Assembly: GCA_037447655.1 (NCBI GenBank)
Contig: JBBHKE010000476.1
Coordinates: forward strand, 1 to 51,297
Origin: Zygnema cylindricum
Lineage: Eukaryota; Streptophyta; Zygnematophyceae; Zygnematales; Zygnemataceae
Direction: 5' to 3'
DNA: 51,297 nucleotides
Position numbers and translations under genes: made by a program. Shown piece after piece: positions 33,601-43,265 of this stretch. Each line of letters begins with the position of its first letter. The stretch's first letter is position 1. The notes below the pieces were generated by a model. The model did not search any database, was not told the DNA's origin, and saw only the letters and a list, made by a program, of their open reading frames with translations.

Positions 33601-34345
33601 TAGACAACTCACAGTCCGGTACAAAGGATCCAAAATTCGGCAGCATTCCGCGGTTTTTCAGCCAATCGTAGGCCGAGAGCACAAGTTGCATGTCGGTGGC
33701 CGTTAATGCAGCGTCCAAAAGGCGGAGGGAGCGAAGGGAGGACTCCGATTGCAAGAAAACCTCTGACTTCTCTGTACTTTTCTCTCTTTCTCTCTCTTCT
33801 ACTACAACTTCCACTTCAACACGCTGGTTATCAATGTCGTCGGTCCTAAAAGAGTTCATACGGTCCAACGGGCGAGGTTGATTACTATTGCTAGCTTGAC
33901 TTTGACTTTGACTTTTGAAACTTTCTGGAGTTGATTGACTGGGAGGAACATCCCGGTCAATGACCTCGAGAAGATCAAAAGCTCGGGCCATGTCACGTTC
34001 TGCCACTGCCTCCTCAAACTCCAGCCATGGTTGCCGCTGGGAGAAGACCAAAAAACTGCGGCCATTGATAATTTTTTTAGGAAAAGCAGAAAAAGGAGAA
34101 GTAGTGGACAAAGGAGGCAAAAAAAAGCGATTTAGGCGCGAAGAACGTGACAGTTGAAAGGAGTAACCGTTGAGGGAGGAGCCATAATTTCTAAGAGGAA
34201 AATTAGAGAGGGAATGGAATGAGAAAGGACAGTCGGACCTGACCAAGAGTCTCAGGGAACATGGGGTCGGGTTTAGAGTTTGCATAGGGTAAGGAGTTAG
34301 AGAGAAGTACAATGAAAATTTGATACGAAGACCAGCAGTGTGCAT
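27475..34345 (-). CDS. VIRESCENT3-like plastid M41/FtsH-type metalloprotease homologue (multi-exon, possibly damaged)
   Basis: This is the only host gene seen. Minus-strand exons identified: 33613-34345 (transit peptide and N-terminal region), about 30395-30545, 30124-30200, 29805-29881, 29063-29195 and 27475-27630. All junctions downstream of the HEAGH exon have GT/AG borders and keep the frame. The product contains VMVHEAGHVLV, an HExxH zinc site of peptidase M41, without the AAA+ ATPase domain of true FtsH. This matches plant VIR3-like proteins, which act in chloroplast development at the thylakoid/envelope. Two problems remain. One base appears missing just upstream of the HEAGH exon's conserved part (30509-30521), and I could not find the exon(s) that should join exon 1 to it. 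It is either a gene with an assembly error and divergent exons, or a recent pseudogene. Confidence 0.8.
28494..28670. mobile_element. MITE-A copy in an intron of the VIR3-like gene
   Basis: This ~175-bp degenerate copy begins CTACATTGCCTATCGCTATT and shares the core AATCATAAAATAGCGTTGAC and ..GTGTGGACTACAATCT.. with the other copies. The right terminus is eroded. Confidence 0.6.
29063..29195 (-). CDS. VIR3-like exon with conserved AGIAAEAMVYGEAEGG segment
   Basis: It runs from acceptor TTTGTTTCCAG to donor GTGAGG. Its first base completes the Arg codon of the preceding exon, giving ..SIDRYCIVVFAGIAAEA. The G-E-A-E-G-G-E-S-D-E-N segment carries the acidic residues that follow the HExxH helix in the M41 fold. 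Length 133 bp (1 + 44 codons). Confidence 0.93.
29805..29881 (-). CDS. VIR3-like exon (AGTQFWD... )
   Basis: Acceptor AAATTGCAG, donor GTAACT. It encodes AGTQFWDSTLEEELRLGRLT and SASID plus two bases of the next codon. It directly continues ..RLGIQGQ from the exon at 30124. Confidence 0.92.
30124..30200 (-). CDS. VIR3-like exon (YLLGCPVRGVILDAMQALRL...)
   Basis: Acceptor AAAGTGCAG, donor GTGTGT. Two bases complete an Ala codon split by the intron, giving HVLV-A-YLLGCPVRGVI. It is 77 bp and in frame at both borders. Confidence 0.92.
30395..30545 (-). CDS. VIR3-like exon with the HEAGH zinc-binding motif; contains an apparent 1-bp deletion
   Basis: The donor is a perfect G|GTGAGT at 30394. 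The frame reads AIVDAVSLGGTGFAQLMSLW and then RPYKRRVMVHEAGHVLV, where the two His are zinc ligands and the Glu is the catalytic base. Upstream, a conserved NGIDIR segment (30521-30538) is in a different frame: one base is missing within the C-rich stretch between them. No AG acceptor exists between 30482 and 30580, so the 5' border is unresolved. Confidence 0.8.
31325..31521. mobile_element. MITE-A copy in an intron of the VIR3-like gene
   Basis: The left terminus CACTACACTGCCCATC and the right terminus GATGGGCAGTGTGGTG are inverted repeats. The core GGCCAGATGTAGACAACACT resembles the other copies. About 197 bp. Confidence 0.8.
32872..33058. mobile_element. MITE-A copy (opposite orientation) in an intron of the VIR3-like gene
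   Basis: Inverted termini GCACTACCAATCGCTATTAG and CTAATGGCGATTGGCAGTGT enclose GGCGTGGCAGATTGTAATCC and AACACCATTTTATGATTTTG, the reverse of the core in the 31325 copy. Confidence 0.8.
33613..34345 (-). CDS. First exon of the VIR3-like gene: transit peptide and N-terminal region
   Basis: The open frame starts at ATG 34343-34345; an internal Met (MQTLNPTPCSLRLLVRS) may be the real start. The first ~70 residues are rich in S, R, N, P and L with few acidic residues, as in a chloroplast transit peptide. It then has QPWLEFEEAVAERDMARAFD, a glutamine/serine-rich acidic linker, and LRLLDAALTATDMQLVLSAY followed by DWLKNRGMLPNFG, the conserved N-terminal helix pair of VIR3-like proteins. A GTGAGT donor follows 33613; a GTACCG at 33622 is an alternative. 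Confidence 0.75.
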
Positions 34346-34750
34346 AAATAGGGAGAAGATAAATTACTGGAATGGATGAAAAGGTATAAATTTACTTCTT
34401 GCCTAATATGTGAAATTACCCAGACGCATTAATTCCTACTTATTAGAATGTATTGTTGTGTTGTAAAGAAAAAAAATTGATGATCAAAGGAATGAATGCT
34501 ATTAATCTAGAAAAAAGCACAAAAAATGTAAGATACAGAAATGACTTTAGAAGAGAATTGCTGAAATGTTACGAAATCAGTCCGGATAAGAGACAAAAAT
34601 GAGACCAGATGCAATGTGCCAATCTGCCATGAGTTTGCCAAACGTGTCGTATAGTACAGTACTGTAGAAAAATTTCTTCGACTTTACGTTGGATATCGAG
34701 TTCGATTTTGCATCGTACACAGAGATATCGGCCATGCAAAATTCTGGTTG

Positions 34751-35376
34751 CATGCGTGGTTCACACTTGAAAAAAGGGGAAAACGATGTCATAAATTTTG
34801 GGATCCGTACGCCATATTTCATAAAATGACAAAAAACGTGGCGGTGACGGTTGGGGCGGTTGGTTTCGACCGTTTTGGAGCGTAGCGGAGGACAAAAGAT
34901 GCAGTTCTATGCGTCAAAACTCGACAGCTGCGTAAAGCAAACAGCAACTGCCGTCCGCCATCGGACATCATGTTCGGAATGCACTTTTTCGTTTTTGAAG
35001 AATTTCGAAAACGAAGCGCACGGACGTGAACCGTACAAGAATTCATTCCGTCGCAAACTTATGAACAAACTTGGGAACCAATCACATAAGAGAACAAGTA
35101 ATGTCAAAAAAAAAAAAAAACACCGATGGAAAAAAAAGTTCCTTCACGATTATTTTCGGTCTGTAGAAACGCTTGCGTGGCAGTACATTTTGGTTTGGAA
35201 CGATTCGTACATATCATGTCCGCAAGGCGTTTCCATTTTTGTACGGGCAAGTGGCTCGTATCACGACATGCTAGTTGACGTAGGCTAGCGTCACGTGCCA
35301 GTTCACGGCGGACAAAAAAAAGTACCGTTTTCATACCATACCGTTTTCCCATTTTTCAAGTGTGAACCACGCAAAT
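34751..35376. mobile_element. TIR element upstream of the VIR3-like gene (no transposase)
   Basis: GCGTGGTTCACACTTGAAAA at the left is repeated inverted at the right (..TTTTTCAAGTGTGAACCACGC), with ~35 bp of near-perfect inverted repeat. The ~625-bp interior has no recognisable coding and has scattered GC-rich stretches. The target duplication is unclear. Confidence 0.75.
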
Positions 35377-35439
35377 GACTCACGGAATGTATCGTTTGGC
35401 CGGGGTAAGCAAAAAACGATAAAAAATGAAGGTTTCGTC

Positions 35440-35600
35440 GGTACACCGTGAATCGCTTATGGTGTTAAAAAATTATTAGTGTGAAAAAAAAATGTGTTAT
35501 TAACGCTATATTACTTTTCATGACATCACGCCGACAATACATTATTTTAATTTACAAATATAACACTAATTAGGATACGCATTCCCATAGTGTAACCCCT
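35440..35600. mobile_element. Small degenerate MITE-like sequence
   Basis: GTACACCGTGAATCGCTTAT at the left and ATACGCATTCCCATAGTGTA at the right are weakly inverted. The AT-rich interior has GTGTTA/TAACAC motifs as in MITE-B. Boundaries are uncertain. Confidence 0.4.
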
Positions 35601-35634
35601 CTAGCCTATGGTCACATAGTCCACGTTTGAACAT

Positions 35635-37126
35635 GTGAGAACAAGTTCGCGTGATTCGCCCGTCGATATTACTAGGAAATCCATTATGAGAGCGCTAATT
35701 ACTAGAAAATCCACTCTGAGAGCGCTTTCCCATGTCACTGCAAATCATCCAACCCATCTAAAATGTGTGGCTTGGTGCCCTCAAGGCTTACCTTACCACT
35801 TCTCTGTACATAAAGGTTTCCGAATTGCGTCTTCAATGGAGGGAACTAAAGCTTTACGTTCGAGTATCGTAGCCCCATCCTTTGTAAACCAAGTTGTTAC
35901 TGATGCTTTTTTGGAGGACCCCTCGCACTTTGATGACCTTCCTAAGCTCTCCGACTCCCAAGTGGCCTTTGCAATCCTCACCCAATTTTTTGCTCAACGC
36001 CCACTCTATCTCGCCCAAACAATCCCACCAACAGCTCCATTTTTATCTTTTTTTAAAGACTTCGATGATAAAAAATTAAGCACCACTTCATTGGGGAGAG
36101 GAATTTTGATCAGTCAGAGGGCTCGATTTCCTACCAAAAAGCAAGTCTCCCTATTTTGAGTGGCGGCTTATGTTTAATTCTTGTAGCTAAAGTTGCTTCG
36201 TCGGCCAATTCGGGTAAATGGGCTTTGGTGGCACCCACCATCACGTCTCATTTTATCGTGGACAACATCCTCATTCTGGCCCTAGTCGTCTCTAAAGTGG
36301 AGGAAAATCTTTTTCTTTTTCACGAGACTCTTTTTTCCGCTCGTTCACTCTTGCCACCTAATGCCCGAAACCAGGGTCCACCTTTTCAATGTCTTATTGC
36401 CAAAAACAACTTTAAACTGCAACAACACATAATCGAGGAATTCGCAACCGCTGAAATTCCAAGACATCTTAAACGCATCACCTTTTTCTCAATCGCGTGC
36501 TCGATTAAGTTCGTGTCCTAGATCGCCGGTTGGTAGGTGGTTGCAAGGCACCCCAATTTTTTTGACACTTCGTTTGACGTCCGACTAGTTACATCTGCCC
36601 TACGTCTTTGTTTGGGTTTCCCTCATCCTCCGCTTCTTGGGCGCTCCCACTGTGTTAATAACCAACATATCGACTCGGACGGGATTCATCTACTTCGTCG
36701 TTGACGTGGGGGTGGACATACTGTTGGGCCTGATTTGGTTCGCAATACAGCTGCTTTGGTTGGCACCAAAATAATCTATAATATGAAGCAAGAAGTTTCT
36801 CATAACTTTGCTCCTCCACTTGTGGTTTTCAAAGTCCTCGGGTAGACTTAGTTTTCCTCCACAGAGCTAAGAGGACCTTCAGTGATGTGGTCATCACAAA
36901 TCCGAATGGGACCCACGTTTCTTCTCGCGTGACATTATATATGTGCGTGGCGGGTGGGGACGCAACAACTTCTAAAGAAATATATTACGCTCATAGAGAC
37001 CCAACGGACCGATTTCTCCCATTTGCCACTGAAATTTTTGGGTCCTTGGGCAAGTCTTTTAATGATTTCCTCCAGAAGTGTGTGAAAAAAACATTTGGAA
37101 CTTGGGGTCTAGGGAGCCCTCTCTAA
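35635..37126 (+). pseudogene. Non-LTR (LINE-type) reverse transcriptase gene, 3' portion only
   Basis: Three plus-strand frames make up the region after the RT palm. The first (35635-36159) has VHKGFRIASSMEGTKALRSS and LSDSQVAFAILTQFFAQRPL with YLAQTIPPTAPFLSFF, the thumb-like block with conserved D-x-Q..LL..C/F..R..YL..T.PP. The second (36156-36521) has GGLCLILVAKVASSANSGKW, the GGLGL..A..A..A...W block. From 36570, ALRLCLGFPHPPLLG..C..DSDG.H is visible with frame changes. The last (36887-37126) has VVITNPNGTHVSSRVTLYMC and ATEIFGSLGKSFNDFL, the C-terminal nuclease-like block found in such RTs. The catalytic YxDD part is absent, so this is a 5'-truncated, frame-broken copy. Confidence 0.65.
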
Positions 37127-38235
37127 AGCCTTTTTATTGTTTTTTAACGCTGACGTGTATGAGTGGCTCTTCAACGAGTGCAAGCCGCGACCCTTTTGCG
37201 GCGAAACTTGGTGGTGACTGATTAGCAGGGCCTTCCGGATCTTCCATTAAATGATCTATTGCACATCCACAATCTTCGTGTGTGTGGACTTTAGTTTGTT
37301 AAAGTCGCGTAAGGTTCTCCCTCTATATACAACTACATTTCAAGGTATTATTTTTCCTTAATTGTGGTGGTTATTTTAGCTATATCACATGTTTTCTTTA
37401 CCTTGGTCTCATTTGGCTTTTGTTGTATTTAAGGGTTCTTTCTCATTCTTTTAACTACTTTGTACCTTAATTGTCTTTCAATCGCATTTTTTGGAAAAAA
37501 AGTTATCTTTCTAGTTTTGATGTCATTACCTAACACTTTTTTTTCTACGTTTGTGCAAAAAAAATGTTCAATTTTGATACGGATTGGCACGTTTTACACA
37601 CCACACTATATCAAACTGTCCAAATTAGAATAAATGAGGCTGATCAAAATGTACATGTTTTTAAAGTAAAAAAAAATTAAAGTTTTAAATAAAATTTGTG
37701 GGTCGAATGTCAAAATTTGGGGGCGCCAAATAAGCATAATTAAAAGTTAATTGAGCTAATTCAGCGCCCCTAAAATTTGGCAATCGACCTTAGAATATAA
37801 TTAATAACTTTAATTGTTTTTTTACGTTAATATAGGTACAGTTTAATCAACGTTAATAACTATAATTTGGACAATGTTTGAATAGTGTAGTGTACAAAAC
37901 ATGTCACCCCCACTAAAATTGCTCGATAATCCTTACACGTGTACAAAAAAAGTGTTAGATAGAGGCGTAGGCACACGAAAGTGAGTGCGTCGACACCGAG
38001 AACCACACCCAGAGTTGATTAGCAAATGTAAAGACATTCACTCCAACATACCTCTTTACCTCGTTGCCATTCTAAATAATCACATTTCAACGCCTCCATT
38101 TGGCACACCAACTCTATGGTGACCAGTTTTTGGTGGTTCATCGCGGTCAAATTTGCTTTTCCCTAAATAATGTTTTATTGTGGTTTGTCCAACAAGTCTT
38201 TAAAATCCGTCTCATTTACGCCTTATTTGTCTCTC
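37127..38235. other. No gene seen apart from the MITE at 37594
   Basis: AT-rich sequence with homopolymers and short frames only, running up to an assembly gap. Confidence 0.6.
37594..37895. mobile_element. MITE with nested palindromes (~300 bp)
   Basis: The outer TIR CACACCACACTATATCAAAC ..GTCCAAATTA matches the complement of TAATTTGGACAATGTTTGAA and TAGTGTAGTGTAC. Inside it a second inverted pair, GTCAAAATTTGGGGGCGCC and GGCGCC-like GCGCCCCTAAAATTTGGCAA, surrounds a short centre. There is no coding. Confidence 0.75.
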
Positions 38236-38245
38236 NNNNNNNNNN
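38236..38245. other. Assembly gap (10 N)
   Basis: Ten consecutive N. Sequence on the two sides may not be truly adjacent. Confidence 0.99.
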
Positions 38246-38468
38246 GACATTAGTATGAAAGGGTCATATACTTCGGTTGAGGTAACTTATACCCGTGGGA
38301 TTTACCACCCGGGTATTGCACTTTGAGACTCTGGAGGTATCCTGGAGTTTCATCCGTCGAGTGTGCTTCGGAGATGCTATTGGGACTGGGGAAACACAAA
38401 GTCGTTCTTATTGACGGTGGGACCGTCTGTTTTTGAGACTGGTGGAAGTGGGGATATTTCCGTTCTGA
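38246..38468 (+). repeat. Orphan sequence with an LTR-end-like segment
   Basis: CACTTTGAGACTCTGGAGGT..CCTGGAGTTTCA resembles the terminal part of the copia LTRs (CTTTGAGGTCCTATGGAGGT..CAGAGTTTCA), but the rest does not. It may be a diverged LTR piece or a gap-edge misjoin. It replaces the first ~850 bp expected of copy B's 5' LTR. Confidence 0.4.
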
Positions 38469-38630
38469 ATAGACTCAAGGGAGTCTTGCCTTTATAGGGG
38501 TGAAGGTGGTCAGAGTTTTTGTCTGCCAGGGTGGCAGTTATTCTTGCTGAAACACAAAGGGGTCAGGGTTATCGTAGAGGCTTCGTGTGAGCTGCCTACT
38601 TTGAGGTCCTATGGAGGTCTCAGAGTTTCA

Positions 38631-38645
38631 GGTTATGGGCCCACC
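38631..38645 (+). promoter_or_regulatory. Primer-binding site of copia B (initiator tRNA-Met anticodon region), overlapping gag start
   Basis: GGTTATGGGCCCACC follows LTR-terminal TTTCA directly and is identical to the site in copy A. The ATG at 38635-38637 opens gag; an in-frame ATG at 38611 inside the LTR adds eight residues. Confidence 0.88.
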
Positions 38646-39718
38646 ATCTAGGGTGCCCATATTCAATGGAGTTGGCTTCATATACTGGGAAAGTATGATG
38701 ACAGGAGCTCTATGTGAGAAACGGTTTTGGGGAATAGTGAGTGGACGGGTGAGGCGTCCATCCAGTCTTGGGATACCTCCAGGGTTTACAGGAGGCAGAT
38801 TCACTAGAGATGCAGATTCATCTTCAACAGAGGAGACAAAGGAAGGAGAGGTGGTGGACAAAGGAAAGGAGAAGGAGACAATCACACCAATAGCAACCGG
38901 TTCGGCATTCATGTCACCTATTCCGAGGAACGAGGAGAATGATATCGATACGTGGGACTTCAACAATATGGCGGCTAAGCACTTCATCCTCCGCCATCTT
39001 ACTCAAGGGCTTCCATCTCCCCATTTGCAGGTAGAGAGAGCATCCGATCTTTGGATGGCTCTCATAGAGTTGTACCGAAGTGGTATGATTCAGCAACAAC
39101 AATTGGCTGATCAGAAAATTTAGGAGTATGTATACAAAGGGGGGAAGATGTTGGATTTTTGCAATGATCTTGATACATTTTTCATGGATCTAGAAAGTGC
39201 TGGAAAAGTATTTAGTGAAAAGGAAAAGGTTAACTGTTTACTGATGAAGTTACCTGAGGAGTTCGAGAACAAAGTAAACCGTGTGCAGGACTTGCCGGAC
39301 TCAAGGTGGATATGGAACTCAGTGGTAGGGATGATTCTTGTTCGGGAGAATACAATTGAGATCCGAAGGGGAGGAAAGAGTGGGCAAGCCTTGGCAGCCG
39401 GGACTGATTGGAGAAACAATGATTCTAGAAAACAGGTTGGAAATTATCGAGGGGAGGTGCACAAAAATCAGACCGAGGAGTTCGGACCAAGGACTCCCAA
39501 GGGATTGTGCCATTTTTGTAAGAAACCCGGGCACTATATGGCTGAATGCACTAAGTTAACCGAGCTGCGGTTAAAGGAGGGGCAAAATAGTGGACCCCCG
39601 AGAGGAAAGAAAAAGGCCCTTGTGACACATGTACATGAGGTGGAATCCGAGGACGAGGACGATCAACTCCTATTGGATGAGGAGTTGGAAGCGAAAAGTG
39701 AGGTCGAAATTCCACGAA
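38635..39718 (+). pseudogene. gag: gag of copia B
   Basis: From the PBS ATG: MGPPSRVPIFNGVGFIYWES, the DUF4219-like copia gag start, then a Lys/Glu-rich stretch and FMSPIPRNEENDIDTWDFNN. A TAG at 39121-39123 breaks the frame. The same frame resumes and carries CHFCKKPGHYMAEC (residues 121-134 of the 328-aa frame starting at 39148) and a basic linker. Apart from the TAG it is continuous with the protease. Confidence 0.9.
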
Positions 39719-40134
39719 AGCAGAAATGTGCTTTCGGTGGATTGAAAGGTGAAGCAGGCTGGATTGTAGATTCGGGTGCATCCATGCACATGTGTAAAGA
39801 TAAACACCTGTTCACTAAGATAAGAAAGATTCCCACCGTAGAGATAGAGTACGGGGATGGGAGGATAGTCACTACTACTCTTGTAGGACCGGTAGATCTA
39901 AAAGTGTTAGTAGAAGGAAAGACATCTATAGTTACATTCTCCGATGTGTTATTTATTCTGGAGCTGAACAAAAATCTCATCTCTACGTTTGTATTAGATG
40001 ATAAGGGTTTTGATACTAGCACTAGGAAAGGAGTCTTTACTGCTAGTTTTGAGAAGGAAGTTTATTTCACTGCTGAAAAAGGTAGCCAAGGGATGTTTAG
40101 GCTGATTTTCAGCAATGAAAAGAAGAAACTTTAA
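39719..40134 (+). pseudogene. Protease of copia B
   Basis: GWIVDSGASMHMCKDKHLF has the aspartic-protease D-S-G-A at residues 208-211 of the frame starting at 39148. SIVTFSDVLFILELNKNLIS follows. A TAA at 40132-40134 ends the frame just before the integrase zinc finger. Confidence 0.9.
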
Positions 40135-41366
40135 TATGCTCGTATTCATGATATAGTGTTGTGGCATAAGAGGCTTCGGCATGTGAATCTAGATAAATTA
40201 AGAGAGATGAAAAAGATGGGAGTAGTGGAAGGGATACAGTTCGGTGAAAGTGAGAATCTAAGTGATTGTAGTGGATGTGCTTAAGGTAAAGCACACAGGT
40301 AACCCTTCCCAAAAACTGCCACCTATAAGGGAGAAAAGATTCTAGATTTAGTACACACAGATATATGGGGGCCGGCCAGAGTGCCATCACCCGGGGGTAA
40401 GAGATTTATGATGACTATCACTGATGATTTGTCTCGGTATTCCAGGGTGTATTTTTTGAAAAATAAGCCAGAGGCTCAGGAATGTTTTAAACAATATAAA
40501 GCATAGAGTGAAAAACTCCATGAAACCTCAATCAAGAGAGTAACGAGTGACAATGGTGGAGAGTATACCTCTAACCTGTTTTAGGATTTTCTGAGAGAGG
40601 GTGGAGTGGAACACTAAAAGACAGTTTCTGAAAATCCTGAGCAAAATAGTGTAGCCGAAAGATTAAATAGAACACTAAGTGATAGTGCTAGGAGTATGTT
40701 GTCAGATAAGAAGATAGGAAAGAAGTTTTGGGCCGAAGCAATGAACTGTGCAAATTATCTAAAAAATAGAGTTCTTACTTCAGCAGTAAAAGGCGAAACA
40801 CCCTATGAGAGATGGACAGGCCGAAAACCAGATGTTTCACACTTAAAGGTTTTCGGTAGTCAAGTGTTCAGTTTAGACACAGATCGGTCAAACTGGAAGT
40901 TAGACCCAAAAGGAAAACCAGGATATCTACTAGGATATGATGAAGATGTAAAAGGATATAGAGTCTACGATCTCAAAAGAGAGGATATTATCCTAGTGAA
41001 GCATCTAGTGGTTATGGATGAAGGAAAATCTATAGATCCCTTTAAGCATACAAAGACAGTCAAAATCAGATTTGAGTCAGAAAATTCTGATGACTTTGAG
41101 CTTCCTAACTATCCAGGATTTCAAGAAGATGATGATCTTGCAGGTACGGATCAGATCGAGAAAGACCCAAATGTGGAACCCCTAGTAGTAACTCCAACCG
41201 AAGCGGAAGACGTGGTGGAAATCGACCCGGAATCAAGGGATAGGGGAGAAGTAGAAACTGTTCGGAAGAATCCAAGAGAACCATCTATTCCGGCAACCGA
41301 GTTTGAGGGAGGAAGAAGAAGCAGCAAAAGACTGGTAGAGAGACAAGTTAACAATAAGGTAACCAA
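40135..41366 (+). pseudogene. Integrase of copia B
   Basis: The zinc finger and catalytic core (40160-40690) contain several stops (CAA-to-TAA type near 40282 and 40614; TAG near 40505 and 40582). The first catalytic Asp is retained (HTDIWGP near 40360). From 40696 a 337-aa open frame carries the C-terminal domain (GYLLGYDEDVKGYRVYDLKR) and runs on into RT. Confidence 0.9.
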
Positions 41367-42530
41367 ACTGTCTCACCTCGATGAACTTCAAACTTATAAT
41401 GAGGCATTTACTTGTCCTGAAAGAAACCGGTGGAAGACAGCCATTAAGGAGGAGATGGCCTCAATTATGGCTGCCGATACATGGGAATTGGTGGATTGTC
41501 CTCCTGACAGGAAGCCAATTGGGTGTAAGTGGGTATTTAAGCTGAAACTCAACCCGGATAACACCATTGAGCGCTACAAGGCTCGGTTAGTGGCGAAGGA
41601 TTTACCCAGAAAGAAGGAATTGACTACGAGGAGACTTTTGCCCCGGTCGTCAGGTTTCCTTCGGTTCGGATACTTCTTAGTATGGCGGCAGCAGAAGACA
41701 TGGAAGTGAATCAGATGGACATCAAGACGGCCTTCCTACATGGAGAGTTGGAAGAGGAAATTTTTATGCGACAGCCCGAAGGATTTGTGGAGCAAGGGGA
41801 GGAAAGCAAGGTATGCCGATTGATCAAATCTTTGTATGGGCTGAAACAGGCGCCCCGGCAATGGAACAAGAAGCTCGATGAGTTTCTAACAGGTTTGGGA
41901 TATATTCGGATCAGCTCAGATCACTCAATTTATTTGTTTGAAGATGAAGAAGGAATTATTTTTATTGCAATTTATGTAGATGATTTGCTTGTTTTAAGTA
42001 AATCTATGGATAAAATAAATAAGTTGAAAAATGATTTAAAAGGAAGATTTGAGATGAAGGATATGGGAGAAGCAAGGTATATTTTGGGAATTCGGGTAGA
42101 AAGAGACAGAGATAGAAAGATAATAAGATTAACTTAAAAGGAGGCCATTGGAAACATGTTAGAAAAATTCCGAATGGACAAGGCTAATAGTTGTACCACT
42201 CTAATGGAATTAAAAAAGGGAAGTGAGGGGAGTGAGGAAGAGGGAGTTATAATCTTAGATGATGAGGTAGGCCCGAAAGAGAAAATATTTATGCACACCA
42301 TCCCTTATAGACAAGTAGTGGGCAGCCTAATATATTTTATGAATTGTACCCGTCCGGACATAGCCGCAGCTGAAGGAGTACTAAGTAACAGTCTGAATGC
42401 TCCCACTAAGAAAGATTGGGAGGCAGCTAAGAGAGTCCTTAGATTTCTCATAGGGACTAAGAATTTATGGTTGCATTTGGGTGGTAACAATACTGACATC
42501 ACCACTTGCAGTGATGCAGCTATGGGGATG
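41367..42530 (+). pseudogene. Reverse transcriptase of copia B
   Basis: WELVDCPPDRKPIGCKWVFK is open up to 41605, where one G is missing and the frame shifts. QMDIKTAFLHGELEEEIFMR, YGLKQAPRQWNKKLDEF and AIYVDDLLVLSK (catalytic Asp pair) lie in the frame starting at 41682. A TAA (CAA-to-TAA) sits at 42135-42137. Confidence 0.92.
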
Positions 42531-42967
42531 CTCCTATGAGGAGATGCACATCTGGATATGTATTGTATGTGGGTGATGGGGCTTGCTGTTGGAGCAGCAA
42601 ACAACAAAAGGTCATTGCTCAATCCACCATAGAGGCTGAGTACATGGCTTCTTGCTCTGCTGTAAAAGAATTAATGTGGGTCAAGTCTTTGCTTGGTGAG
42701 CTTAGTCATCTTAAGAGTGGTGTCCAAAAAGTGTTTTGTGATAATCACGCTGCCATTGCTATTTCTGCCAATCCTAAACATCACTTTAAAGCCAAACACA
42801 TGGACATTAGGCTTAGCTTTGTTAGGGAGAAAGTAGAAAACAAGATAATCAGTTTGGAGTATAAACCAGATAGTGAAATGGTAGCTGATATGATAACCAA
42901 ACCTGTTCCTTCCCCTAAACTAATTTTCTGCCGGGAGAAGTGTGGTCTTAAATTAAAAAGTGACTAA
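42531..42967 (+). pseudogene. RNase H of copia B
   Basis: A 143-aa open frame reads TSGYVLYVGDGACCWSSKQQ, STIEAEYMASCSAVKELMWV, FCDNHAAIAISANPKHH and KHMDIRLSFVREKVENK. It is in a different frame from the preceding segment (frameshift near 42515) and ends at the polyprotein stop (TGA at about 42965). Confidence 0.9.
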
Positions 42968-42980
42968 AAAATAAGGGGAG

Positions 42981-43067
42981 TGTAGAAATAAAAGGTTATT
43001 TTAGTATTTTCTAGGTTTTGCAAAATGCAGAAAAAGAAGCCGAGGCAGCCTGCCTCTAACTTCTCTC
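42981..43067 (+). repeat. 3' LTR of copia B, first part
   Basis: Starts TGTAGAAATAAAAGG right after a polypurine tract (AAAAAATAAGGGGAG) and is cut by copy C after 87 bp. Confidence 0.88.
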
Positions 43068-43265
43068 TGTAGAAATTAATGGTTTTTAAGTATTTTCTAG
43101 GTCTGAATAGAAATAAAGAAGCCGAGGCAGTCTACCTCTAACTTCTCTCTCCAACTCTCAAACTTGTCGCAGTCACTGAGAAATTGGAGAGGAAGCTAGA
43201 GCCATGGCTACCTAGGCTATCTTGAGGTCTACGGGGAATTTATATTAGTCAAGGGATTAATTACT

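Noticed and set aside
33690-34157. Plus-strand frames of 60-66 aa opposite exon 1
   Set aside because: They are shadows of the minus-strand exon. Their Ser/Arg-rich composition mirrors the exon's linker.
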